DNA of 64,000 nucleotides from Blasia pusilla (Eukaryota > Marchantiophyta > Marchantiopsida > Blasiales), in the NCBI GenBank assembly GCA_050084515.1, contig CM114275.1, positions 26,040,001-26,104,000 of the forward strand, written 5' to 3'. Numbering within the stretch: the first letter of the stretch is position 1; every line of letters starts with the position of its first letter. Below the pieces are notes generated by a model that did no database searches, was not told the DNA's origin, and saw only the letters and a list, made by a program, of their open reading frames with translations. Below are positions 1 through 10,944 of the stretch, in pieces. A program made the translations under genes and the position numbers.

Positions 1-720
1 CTACATGGGGTTGCACTAGAACATCCACGGATGTCCGCGCTTGAGAGTACTACAATAGTCACGATGGAGACTCCGGAGCAAAATATGGGCCCTAAGTCTA
101 CATGAGAAGATCGGCGCCAGATACATCAATTCCTTATGATTCAAAGGAGTTGTTTTGCATTTAGTATGCATGATTTGGATATACTAAAGGGTATGGGGAT
201 CCACATTGATTTATCTAGCGACAAGCCGATCTTCTGAAGACCCTATAGGAACAATCAACTTCCTCACTATGGACTCTCATTCATAGCAAGAGCTAGGACT
301 TGGTTGGAGCAAGACTAATGGAGATGTCGTATGGAAAGTATACACCTACCATCGTCATGCCCGCCAAGAAGGATGTGCATGGCTATTCGACAAATAGGCG
401 GAAATGTGGAGATTATCGACCTATCAATGAGTTGACAAAGTCTGATAAGTATACCATGCCCACTCCTTAGAATATCTTTGACGCTATTTGGCATGCAAAG
501 GTCTTTAGTTTGTTGGATTTTTTAACCGGATATCATCAATTACGTATCAGATTGGAGAATAGGTAGGAGACGACATTTTGGGGCATCAATCCCCACGGTA
601 AGGATTGTATGTACCAATGAATATTTTTACCATTTGGGTTAAAGAACAACCCACATATTTTTATAGGGTCATAAATAAGATCTTTGCAAGTATCGATTTT
701 GCAAGATTTTAGAATTTTGA
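1..720 (+). pseudogene. Reverse transcriptase fragment of S1-type Ty3/gypsy element
   Basis: Translated in pieces, this stretch gives the linker and first half of a Ty3/gypsy reverse transcriptase. Recognisable blocks in order are MHDLDILKG, the region VMPAKKD then CGDYRPINEL, FSLLDFLTGYHQLRI, FWGINPHGKD and LPFGLK. The same order and wording occur in the minus-strand copies at 49530-50501 and 17300-17900, so it is a piece of the same superfamily. Stops interrupt it (after MPTP, after LENR and after CMYQ), and it ends near 720, before the catalytic YIDD motif, where it meets the LTR remnant of another element. It is a dead fragment, cut by the window edge on the left. Confidence 0.85.
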
Positions 721-754
721 ACAGATACGATTATTTAGTATGGAAATTTGACTA

Positions 755-878
755 TATGGCCCCAATCTTATCTTTATCTTATCTTATTTGTCTGTACTCT
801 ATTTGGCTGGTTCTTTCCCACTTATGCACTATATGTCATAGACTCTAACTTGATTGAAACTAACAAAGAATGGTTACA
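755..878 (-). repeat. Truncated 3' LTR remnant of Ty3/gypsy element D
   Basis: Read on the minus strand this begins TGTAACCATTC and matches the sequence running down from 7962 (TGTAACCATCC), with shared blocks around 'GCATAAGTGGGA' and 'GAACCA'. The two flank a decayed minus-strand gag-pol, so they are best read as the 3' and 5' LTR of one element. The 3' copy is cut at about 755, where the S1 RT fragment begins. LTR ends are inferred from only two copies. Confidence 0.5.
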
Positions 879-1581
879 AATATTCCCCCATTTAAGACAC
901 AATATTCTTGTTGTGAGCACTTTCAAAGTTTTTTCCACTTTATGGTGTGTTGGTCAAGTTGGCTAAAGGTTCTCATATGGACTCAAATAGCGGATATCCT
1001 TTTCATTGGACAAAATAGTCAATTGATAGGTGATGAGATCTTTGAGTGCATTTTTTCAAGATATGTTTCACTTCAATTTTTTCATAATCTCCTATCATTT
1101 GAGAAAGTGGTGAAGATCAAATATTGTCCTCAAATCTTTTAGGACGTGGAATAAATGGTCAAAGAATAAAGACATGAAGTACAAGATGGATTTTCATTTG
1201 CATCGGTAGGTCTAACTTATACGCCATGCCGCCCACTTTTTGTAGTATAGTGAAAAGCCCAATATAGCAAGGATTAAGCTTCAAAAAACTTATTTATGAT
1301 AAATTGGTTATTGCTAACCAAACCTTGTCCCTTTCCAACAACTCAATATCTCAACAATGAGCATGTATATATCATTTTTGTGGATTTTAGGCAATAGACA
1401 ACTTCTGCTTAGCAAATTGGATTCCGTTCTAAATCTGATCCAAAAAATCATTTACTATTACTATCTCCATAGATTCCTTGGGAAGTTTCCCTATTAGAAT
1501 AAGACTAGAAGGGATCAAAGGATGTTTGCCATACATTAAAAAGAAGGGTTTTGCCTTAGTGGAAGAGTTTATGGAGTTTTT

Positions 1582-2075
1582 TTACGAAAACTTGACTAAT
1601 GGTAACAATGAGTCCCATCCTTGTTGATTATCCAATATTAATGCACATAGCATATCCTCAATGGTATGCTTGGCCCTTTGAATTTTTTCATTGGTTTGAA
1701 GGTAATAAGTTGTAGATATGGCTAGTTTAGTTTGGAGTAATCCAATTAAAGCCTTCCAAAATAGACTCGTAAAAAGGGTCTTACAATCAATGACAAGCAT
1801 TTTATGAAGACTATGATGGACAAAGACTGTCTCAATGTAGATCCTAGTAAGCTCTGATGTATTGACGGTCTTCTTGGTAGGACAACAAATTCTACAACAG
1901 AGTCATAATCCATGATCGTAGATGATATCTCAAAAATAAGATCCATAGAGACTTGTTCCCAATATTTTTGAGATGTTGGGAGGGGTTGTAACAATCTTGT
2001 TGGTTTTATATTATTTGCTTTGATTTGTTGATAATTCATACAACTCCTTATATATATGTCAACATCGTCTCTCAT
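1582..2075 (-). pseudogene. Integrase fragment, Ty3/gypsy element D
   Basis: On the minus strand the translated pieces include RDDVDIYIRSCMNYQQIK, then LLQPLP and WEQVSMDLIFE. This is the end of the integrase zinc-binding domain and the first catalytic Asp region of a Ty3/gypsy integrase. The usual C-x2-C of the zinc domain is damaged (C-x2-Y). A second piece, with 'QRAKHTIEDMLCALILDNQQGWD', matches the later core where the polymerase tail usually reads 'RTLEDMLRAC..WD..L'. The frame shifts between the two pieces, so no active enzyme is possible. Confidence 0.8.
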
Positions 2076-2106
2076 TTTGGGCCAATAGTATGCCCGCTGT
2101 AATCCC

Positions 2107-3380
2107 TCAAAGATTTATTTCAGCCCATAATGATTGTGTCTTGAGCCTCAGACGGTACTTGAGTGCATTATTGTGGATCTTGTAGGACCCACGCTTTGTC
2201 TTTATGTAAAACCAATCCTTGCGTCTTGTGTGCTTTAATGGCCTAAATATCAACTGTAATTTCTTTACCCTCCTTTGTTGCTCTGATGAATGTTTTCCAC
2301 CAAAGAGAATAAATTTAAACTTCACACGTGTTATTCATATGTGGAATACAACTCATGACGTCCGCCAACTGCTTCTTTCCTCTTACATAGATAATTTTTA
2401 TGATGAATTATTGTTGCCATTATGCCCATCAAGTTTGGTATTTGGAGAGCTCCTTTTAGGACTCTAAGTAGACCAAGGACTTGTGATCACGCTTCACCAC
2501 AAACTCCTTATTTGTCCATATAGTGTTTCCAGTGATAAGTCGCCAATACAATAGCAAGTTCTTCTCGATCACTTGTATGATAATTTCGTTCCAATGGAAA
2601 AAATATATGAGAAAACAAGGCAATATGATGGCATCCATCCTCCCATTATTTTTATAATAATCCTCCCATGGTATTATCTAGTGTATCTATGGTCAATTTG
2701 GATCATACGACTTCAAAATAGGGGCTTAGATCAAGGCATCTTTTAACAATTACAAAAAAATCTCTTGTGATATATCCAAATTCCATTATTTTCCTTTCCA
2801 TAATAAATTTGTCAATGATTATGCAATTCGAGCAAAACCTTTGACAACTCTTGGATAGAATCATGTTAATCCTATAAAACTCTTTAATTGAGTTTGTTCC
2901 TAAAAAACACTCCATTTTTTTTCTTTTCTACCTTCTCACTCGTCACTTGAATATATTCAACCCTTATTCGATGCCTTAGATAGTCAACTTCTATCTTGCC
3001 AAACTCACATTTAGAAGCTTAAGCATACAACTCATTATCTCGTAGGATTTTAATAACTTCTCATATATGCTCTATATACTCTTCTATGGTTTTACTATAT
3101 ATATACCAATATATCATCTAGAAATACGATGACAAACTTATCCAGATATGGACAAAAGATATCATCCATTAGGTTCATAAAGGTTGCATGAGCATTAGTA
3201 AGACCAAATGGCATGACTAAGTATTCAAAGTGTCCATATCTAGTACGAAAAGAAATTTGGGGCACAAATTCATTCAAAATTGGAATTTGGTTATAATTAC
3301 TTCTTAAGTTGAGTTGGTAAAGTATTTTGCACCTTATAATTGGTCAAAAAATCATCCATTCTTGATAATGGATATTTATT
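2107..3380 (-). pseudogene. Reverse transcriptase and RNase H fragments, Ty3/gypsy element D
   Basis: The minus strand at 3095-3277 encodes [20 protein letters not shown] followed by [13 protein letters not shown]. This is the palm of a Ty3/gypsy reverse transcriptase with the catalytic FLDD box. Downstream at 2456-2520 comes 'NKEFVVKRDHKSLVYLES', the RNase H segment normally reading 'FVVRTDHKSLKYLL'. Stops and shifts separate the parts. The wording differs from the S1/S3 elements, so this is a separate family. Confidence 0.85.
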
Positions 3381-4320
3381 CTTTACAATTTATTCATTCA
3401 ATGTTCGATGGTCGATTCATAGTGGCATGCTTCCATCCTTTCTTTTCACGAAGAGAATATGGGCTCCATATGGTGAGACATTTGGTTGAATGAAGCTTTT
3501 ATGCAACATCTCTTCCACTTGGGTTATACACTCTTCTAATTCTCTTGAAGCCATGCGGTAAGGAGCCTTATATGGTTGTGTGCTTCTTGGAAGGACGTCA
3601 ATATTGTGGTCTTTCCACTTAGATGGTAGCCTTGGTGATAAGTCTTTTAGAAATATATATTTTTATTCCTCTAATACTTCTCTTAACTTGTCTGGTACCT
3701 ATTAATATTTTTTCAAAGCACCAACATCTCTTATCAAACCAAGGAAGTATACATCTAGATGATTGATGGCTGGTTTTCCTATTACATATAGGGATAAGGT
3801 TCTATAACCTAATCTAACTCTATCTCCATAAAACTTCCACTCTCGAGTCTTCACAATCTTTTTTTCCAATCTACCGTCGGATTATATTGTTCCATCCAAG
3901 GCATCCCCAGCATAATATCACAAGGTGTTAATCAAATGACCTTCAATTGCAACTATTCATGATACTTTCCTATCCTCAACTCTACACTTCGAGGAAGCTT
4001 GTCAATCGTTTCTATTTGTCTGTTTGGCAATTCTATCTCTTCCTTTTAATCCCTCTCTAAAGATAAGCCCAACTTCATAGGTATGGCTCTGAAAAGGAAC
4101 TTTTCTATTAACGTTGCACTAGGATCAATCAACACTCTAACTTCAGATCCTTCTACTTTCCCATTTATGATAATCAAACCGGTTTCTCTTCTCTTCAAAC
4201 CATTTACATCCATATTTTTGTGTCGATCATCGCCTTTTCTCCTTTCTTGTAGAAGTAGGGTATCCTCGAGGCAAAACTATTGGTGGTTGGCGGTTTTCCG
4301 AGATACTTCTTCTTCATAAA
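3380..4320 (-). pseudogene. RT amino-terminal and protease region, Ty3/gypsy element D
   Basis: This lies between the RT palm and the gag zinc knuckle of element D, where the protease and the N-terminal part of RT belong. On the minus strand I can see 'HMREHILFV', 'TKWKDHNIDVLPRSTQPYK' style fragments and a segment around 3890-3980 with 'MLGMPWMEQYN', the usual 'LGMPWL' after a retropepsin. Frames are broken throughout. The assignment rests on position plus these short matches. Confidence 0.5.
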
Positions 4321-4349
4321 CTTCATGCATGTGTCCGCCTTCAAGAGGA

Positions 4350-5640
4350 TTAAGAGGGAAGATATGGGCTAATTTTTTAGCTTATGAAAGCGATAATTCA
4401 TGGCTATATGACCATATCTACCACACTCAAAATAATGGTGTGTATCTGTTGAATTCTCAACATCCACTTCTTTTAGCACCATTCATTTGATTGGCCCCCT
4501 TGTATGAGGAGAAGCCTAGATTGATGGTTTCGACTTAGACGTTGAAGGAGTCATAGTAATATGACGTAGATGGTTTATGGAGTAGCATTACTAGGACTAT
4601 CTAACCCCATATTGCATCAGTGTGCGGGGCACCCTGATGCGTCGCGGGGGTCTGAGGCGCAACCCTTGGTATGCCAAGACGATGCGGGAGTCCAGATTTA
4701 GGGTTTAGGATTTAGGAACCCTCAATCCTAAACCGTAAATCCAAATATTTTCTATAAATAGAATCAAGGAAAAATATATTAAAAAACCATAGTTTTCTGA
4801 ATAGTGAAATAATCGTGAGCGCAGCGATACCGCATTCTCGAATGTTGAGTTATCTCCATGTTCAGGTTCCATCGAAGCTCTTTTGTGAGCGCATGGACAA
4901 ACTAGGCCATTTTGTATCTCCAAGTTTTTAAAAAGATTATAGTGATTTTTTCACTTTCTATTTTCTCACAATATCTCTTTGGACTTTGAATTCCTCCTCT
5001 TGGAACCATGGTCCTTTCGATTTGAGGAGCGATCCCTTGTATGTTTGGGTTCCTATCTTCCTCTATTGGCACCCTTCCATTAAACCTTCATCGTGCATAA
5101 TCATCTCGTGCTCGAAAGTTATCCAAATCCATGAATGTGGATCGATAGTCGTGCTCATGGAAGCAATCATCTCTCCTCCTACCTCCTTCATATATATTTG
5201 CCATACGTTGGGCACATGCGATTGCTTCATTGATGTTCTTTAGGTTATCTCAAATCACTTATCGATCTATCTTCCTCTTTAAACCTCTCTTGAACACATC
5301 GACGTCTTCTATCCAACTCATGTCGTGAATTTGATAATATATAAGTCACAAATATATTCCTCCATACTACCTTTCTACACCAACGCCATAGTTTCATTCT
5401 ACCAATGAGGATGGGATCCACAACTTGGAAATTTTGCAATAACCCTTGTTTCATTTTGCTCCATGTGATTTGTTGACTCATTTCAATAAAGGATCTCTCC
5501 CATACCATGTCAATGCTAGATCTATTTACCACGATCTTACAACACATCCCTGTAGTATGATCATAGATATTGAAAAGGGATAAATGGATTTTCATACGAT
5601 TGGTCAGACCCTCTAATATCCTCATGACTCAATTTCCTTT
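4350..5640 (-). pseudogene. Gag remnant with degraded CCHC zinc knuckle, element D
   Basis: At about 4380-4440 the minus strand gives YFECGRYGHIAMNY, a CX2CX4HX4C gag zinc knuckle in which the first and last Cys have become Tyr. At 5245-5625 an open stretch of 126 codons includes 'TWSKMKQGLLQNFQVVDP', which fits the core of a retrotransposon gag. Between them, about 4590-4960, lies unrelated sequence with a telomere-like hairpin that may be a later insertion (listed separately). Confidence 0.65.
4590..4960. repeat. Probable small insertion with telomere-motif hairpin in gag of element D
   Basis: This GC-richer stretch interrupts the decayed gag and holds an inverted repeat. The arm GATTTAGGGTTTAGGATT (4695-4712) is complementary at 17 of 18 positions to 4724-4741, with an 11-base loop. 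The arms contain TTTAGGG/TTTAGGATT units. A TATA-like CTATAAATA follows at about 4752. Nothing here matches the other repeats in the window. The limits are approximate. Confidence 0.35.
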
Positions 5641-5829
5641 ATACGGTTCTACCTTGCATGTCTTTGTCGTTTTCAATATAAATGACGATTGGGCATTTAA
5701 CTCCATCACTCTTTGTATTTCTTGTGCTCCAATGCTCGTGCCCTTAAGGTTTTCTCACTCTACCCATAAGTCAAGGAACTTGTGGTTTCCATCTACATCC
5801 CTATCCTGCGTCTATTCTCCTTGAACAGA

Positions 5830-6900
5830 AATCTCTAGTATTGCGAAAGCGTGCGTACAGTAGGACAAACTTTAAATGTTGATCTGTATCCAAATATGCG
5901 TTCTCGTTAATCGAGGTTTGGTCAATCAGCTCTCTAACTCTCCGAGTTCTCAACTCGATCTCCCATCAAGCTCAACCTTCTCTGTTTCTTGCTTTACAAC
6001 ACATGCAAGTCTCTCAAGACTAGGGGCAGACTTTCTAGTCGGTTTGAGAATCTCAAACGGCGTTTGCACGCTTGGCGGTCCCAACTATCCAATGGACCTC
6101 CAATGAGTCCCTAAAGGAGACTCACTAAAATTACTCATGGGTTGGAATCCAAGTGTGGCTTTCCAGATCCACTCCCTTGGATCATGTTTGGATTTCAAGT
6201 CCCAACACGAAACTCCCGTTCCATCTCGTGCCCTTGAGCCGCCCTTTGCATCCAAAGTAGGGTTTGGGTCCCAAGAATCCTTGGAGATACTCCCCCGTAC
6301 TAGTACTTATGGGGATCTCTGCCCTCCCCCTAACTTTGGGGAAAAGATAGTTGGGCCCCTCATTTTGGCCCTCAACCAAACTTCCCTTACAATCGTTTTC
6401 AACCAATATCTGAGCCTCTACTTCAGCATTTTCTAAGATATTTAGTGCGTTTTAATTTTCTTTGCCTAAGCTTTCCAACTTCACCTTTTTTGGCCTAAAC
6501 GCATCTTGGGACTAAATATTATCGTTCGAAACATAATCAAAATTCCAAGCGCTAGTTGCATTCCGAATTTGGTTCTCACCTCTTTGGCAACCTACCTTCC
6601 TAGACTCAACTCACCTCAAGACTTGGTTCACTTTTGGTCCAGATTTCCTAGTCGTGACCATAAACACATGATACACACAAAATCTATTGCGCGTTTCTTC
6701 TCCTAGACTCTTCCAAGAGATTTTTCCAAAGCGCAATCATCCTAGCGTGATTTTGCTAAAGTTCATATGTTCCTTTTGACGTTCGTTTGGTTATGAGGGT
6801 CGCGAAAACCCCATCCATCAAAAGAACTCCATATCTCTCTCTCTCTCTCTCTGAGATTTTTGACCAAAGCAACTTCTTACTCTAAGTCTTGGACTTGGTT
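5830..6900. other. Non-coding leader region of element D; CT microsatellite
   Basis: No convincing protein reading in either strand; short open frames do not resemble known domains. The position between the gag start and the 5' LTR of element D suggests it is leader and gag start of that element. A short (CT)n tract lies at 6835-6852. Confidence 0.3.
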
Positions 6901-7962
6901 TTTACTGTAATCAAATACAACGCTCAACTTTCTCAATTCACGAATCGTATTCCTAAAAATTTCTTCCATGGTTACTCCGACTTTCCTTTGACTGTTTACT
7001 ACCACTTTAATATAAGGTCAAGATATACACTTCCCAATTACGCACAATAGGGATTACTAAAGGCAATTCCCTCATAATGGTTTCTTCATAATACTTTTGG
7101 CCAAACTCCCTCACCACAAATTCTCTATATGCTAACGTGGGTGGAAAAACCATATGAAAAATACATAGAGCGTTAATAAATATTAGTATGAGCTATTAAA
7201 ATCCATTATTCTTATCCCATTTAAAATAATATGTAAATAGTGCAATCCCACGCACAATCATATCTTAAAATTGGAAGGATGATTAGGAAGCGATACTCCA
7301 TCACTTGTGTCATGAAAACTTCACCAAAGTGAAATATAAGACACCTCATGGACCAATGTTTATGTATACATAAGAGTTTGATGATGAACGGATTTATAAA
7401 TGGAAAATTAGGAGTTACTCTCACTCCGCCTCTACCATTACCTACAAAACGACCGATCCTCCTTACTCTACTTGCAACTCAATAGCCATTGTGAGAGTCT
7501 AACAATCATATGTAACTCTTAACAATGTATCATTACTTAGTTATTCTCCAAACGGTTGATCCACTCTCATTGGAAGAGCAACCTTACTCCGATACCATTC
7601 TAACTCTCAAACTCATAAGACCATTCTAGAATTTCTCAAAGGTAGGATACCCTCGAGGTCTCTCGTATTCCTTTATATACTAAGATATATGTACAATGAA
7701 GATAAATTAGGTCTATCTATCTTTATACCACGTGTCTTATTCTCAAAGCATGAAAGGATCTTCTTTGGATTTTAATATCTCTATCTCATCTTATCATATC
7801 TATCCCCAACCTCATCCTCAACTTACTTTTCATAAACCTATAGCCATAATGTCATCTTTATCTCATGTTGTTTGTCTTTTCTCTTTTTGGTTGGTTCTCT
7901 CCCACTTATGCGTTATATTTCATAGAATCTAACTTAACTATGATTAATAAAGGATGGTTACA
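6900..7962 (-). repeat. 5' LTR of Ty3/gypsy element D (approximate)
   Basis: Minus-strand start TGTAACCATCC at 7962 matches the 3' remnant at 878. It holds a TATA-like box ('TATATAAAGG', near 7670) and blocks such as 'CTCTTCCAATGAGAGTGGAT' and 'TCACTTTGGTGAAG'. These blocks are also found in the long LTRs of family B (22124-23271 and 8372-12845), so families B and D are related. The inner boundary is a guess. Confidence 0.45.
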
Positions 7963-8371
7963 CTGCACCTTATAGAATTATAGAGAAAATTTTCCACTCC
8001 TTTTATCCAACGAATTCCTCTTTGACAACTTCTCGAGGCCCTTAGTCTAAACTAGGATAAGAATTCCCACCCCTAACAAGCCCAGGGATTTCAGACCTTT
8101 AGCTACCATCAGCGTTCATCATCCACAAAATATTTGACTCCGGATCTATAGCTGGTGATAAAAGGTTCACACTCTTTTGCGGATCAGACCGGTTGCGCGA
8201 TTAAAATAATTGACTTAATTCGCAAAAAAAAAACCAGATAAAAAAAATTAGCATCAAATGCTCATCATTTGCCTGTGCATTTTTTGGGCCGTATAGGCTG
8301 AAGAAGCGTGTTGTCGTATCGAGAGCTTTTCTTTAAGTAAGGACGGACATTCTTGTTGCGGGAGACGTGAT
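7963..8371. other. No recognisable feature
   Basis: This stretch lies between the 5' LTR of element D and the tail of a family-B LTR. About 75 bases just below 8372 (minus strand) resemble those following the family-B LTR at 23271, so they are probably internal family-B sequence. The remainder shows no gene or repeat that I can recognise. Confidence 0.3.
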
Positions 8372-10733
8372 TGATCCAAGGTGATGAACTCTCTAAGGAG
8401 TTCTCCTTTTCGGTACAGAATTATTATATACACTCTCCATTTTCTCATGACAAGAATCACAAATGGTACTATCGAGGCGATTACTTCTTCATACTATTGA
8501 ACCCCAAAATTCTTAACTTTAAAGTCGATGTAAACTACTTTACGCTTGTACATAAGAAAAATAACATAACTAGTGTTAAACCCTACTCGAGCAGGCCTAT
8601 TTACTTCCACTGATCGTTATATAAGGATATACAAAGTACAATCCCATGTCCTAGATAACACACCCAACTTCCACAAGATCATCCCCACCCGTTAGATGAC
8701 GGATAGTCCTTGCCCCTCGTAGCATCACTTCTCAAAGAAATTGTAATTATTCACTTTTATCTCCGAACATAATATATGCTTCTATCTTGATTGAAAAGAT
8801 CTCTGAATCTAATGTAGTAGTGGTCACTCCTACTTTACGTATTGCTAAGCTTTTCATTCATCCTATACCAAAGTTAGTATTCAATGGCATACCAGTCTGT
8901 GTTGAATGAATCTTCCTATCTTTGAAATTTACAATTCCATTCCTAAGAGCTTTTGAAAACTCCTCACATTCTCGACGTTGATGCTCAACACGATTACACC
9001 ATATGTATCTCCTCACAAAGTTCCAACTCGTTAAAGGAGCACCAATACTATGATTCCTATCTAGTTTACGCTCAACCATCTCCACTCTCAACACTTCACC
9101 AACTCATCAATGGCATAAGCTTCAAGCTTTGTTGACACGGGCTTAGGCAAGGGATTTGAAACTGATACCTGCGACTTGAATATTGCGGTTCTACCTCTAC
9201 TTCAACTTTGCTTTGTGAGGATAGCAATAGCTTCTTCCACTTTCTTTCAATTAGTGACGATAACTCCTTCTTCGGTCTTGTCCGCAAACATTATGAAAAT
9301 TTTGTCCTCCAAATTCTCATCAACCGCCTCAAGGAATAGCTCGATTTTCCTTAAGTCTAAAGTTTCCCTTTCGAAATAAGATAGATGAAAAAACCGCTTC
9401 TCAAATTTACGCATCAATTCATTAGGAGTCATTCCTTTTCCGAGACGTTGCTCTATCCATTCTAGAAAACTCCGCTTGGTTATCCAATCCACATCATCAT
9501 TGAAGAATTCTCCTTTCAAAAATTGCTCATACCCCTCCCATGAGGTTGGATTTGTAGTTCTCAATTATTTTACTTGATTACGAATCTCTGATATTATAGC
9601 TAGCTCAAAACTTGACATCAAATCACCTTCAAGAACATTATTTATCTCCATCTCACAGAAGTACTCTCAAATATACTTGGTGATGTTTCTCCCATCAACA
9701 TCTAACGCCAAAATTCGTAACCATAAAATTATAAACTACTTTCCGCTTGTACATAAGAAAAATAGCACAATCAATGTTAAACGTTACTTGAGCAGGCCTA
9801 TTAATATTCATGGATCGCTATATAAGGATATACAAAGTACAATCCCATATCCTTTCGTCCGTGACAATATGAAGAAACACCAGAGTTGGAGATTGCATGA
9901 CATGGTTCATCAATGCCTTCCCAAAGAGGTAAACTAAATAGCGAGTAAACCAGTGTTTATCTACAAAGAGAACCTTGACGTGGTACAGATTAAGGAAAGG
10001 AAAATCGGGTACGACTCGTGCTCGATTCCTATCCATACTTAACGGACATATTCCACTCTCGTCAAGAAAAGGTTTTGGCGGAGTTGCTCTCCCAAGAGGG
10101 ATAATCCACTCTCATTGGGAAATTAACAAACCAAAACCATTCACTATCCCTAGTATGACAAAACTTCCCTAAGACGATAACCTCTTATCAAATTTTTGAA
10201 ATTCTTGAAGAATATAACTCAAACAAATCACTCTCCCAAGAAGGATATTCCATTCTCATAGGAAGAACAAGCAAGCCAATGTCATCCGCTCAAGAGCAAC
10301 AAAGGAGACTTAAGAAATGAAGTAGAAGGTGATAAACCCTTGAAGGTCCCTCATCTTTATATACTTTCAAGGGATCCAAGAGAATACAAAATATGGTTAA
10401 TCTTATTTTGTGCTACATGGCTTCCTCTTTAGGCTTAGCCAATCCGATTTTGACACAAGTTGATTATATGTTATCTCCTCCAAAATATATCATCAACTCA
10501 CTTCATATCCTCTAAACTACCCCAACTACCCTAGCCACCAACCAAAATTACTTTTGTTTTTCTTTCATCAATATCCCAACTCCACTACTTTATTTTTATA
10601 CTCCCAGTTCTTATTTATTATTTATTTTCCTAAATTTGGGCCCGTACAAATGAGCCATCCTACAGAGGTTTAAACATGAAATTTTCATTTTCATGAGTCA
10701 ATTTACTTAATATTAATAAAACTCTCTCTAACA
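8372..10733 (-). repeat. Family-B long LTR (minus) interrupted by a gag fragment
   Basis: The minus-strand start TGTTAGAGAG at 10733 matches the start of the plus-strand LTR at 22124. The sequence stays alignable through a TATA-like region (about 10360), 'AGTTGCTCTCCCAAGAGGG' (about 10090) and the segment around 9710-9850. It then breaks at about 9700 into a foreign gag piece, and LTR sequence resumes from about 8660 to 8372. The resumed part repeats the segment that precedes the break, which suggests insertion with duplication or recombination between two LTRs. Confidence 0.6.
8690..9697 (-). pseudogene. Gag fragment of a further Ty3/gypsy family, with zinc knuckle
   Basis: The open stretch 9247-9564 (105 codons) reads 'WEGYEQFLKGEFFNDD', 'WIEQRLGKGMTPNELMRKFE', 'RKIELFLEAVDENLED', a retrotransposon gag core. 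At 8858-9094 it continues with YIWCNRVEHQRREC, a CCHC zinc knuckle with first Cys changed to Tyr. It then gives 'CEEFSKALRNGIV' and 'MPLNTNFGIG', wording I associate with plant Ty3/gypsy gag proteins. It lies inside a family-B LTR, has no protease or RT attached, and its frame breaks between the two pieces. Confidence 0.7.
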
Positions 10734-10944
10734 ATTAATGAAAGAGGAGTTTATATAGTGGATGATTTTACTTTACAATAGCGTAGCGCATTCTTTCTTG
10801 CCATTTTTTCTCATCTTCCTTCAATTTCTTTGAAAATTCATGAACCGTTTTAAGATATTGTCGTGTTTAGAGCGTTTCTTCGAATAAGAAATAACCTTCT
10901 AATTTTGGCAATTCTTGAAAAAAAAATCTCTAAAAAGTTCTCTT
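10734..10944. other. Spacer between two tandem family-B LTRs
   Basis: About 210 bases separate the end of one minus-strand family-B LTR (10945) from the start of the next (10733). Such a short interior could be a miniature (TRIM-like) internal region or what remains after deletion. No coding capacity was seen. Confidence 0.35.

Noticed and set aside
16-720. Plant pararetrovirus (caulimovirus) sequence
   Set aside because: The RT wording matches the gypsy-type S1 copies elsewhere in the window, and those carry an integrase, which caulimoviruses lack.
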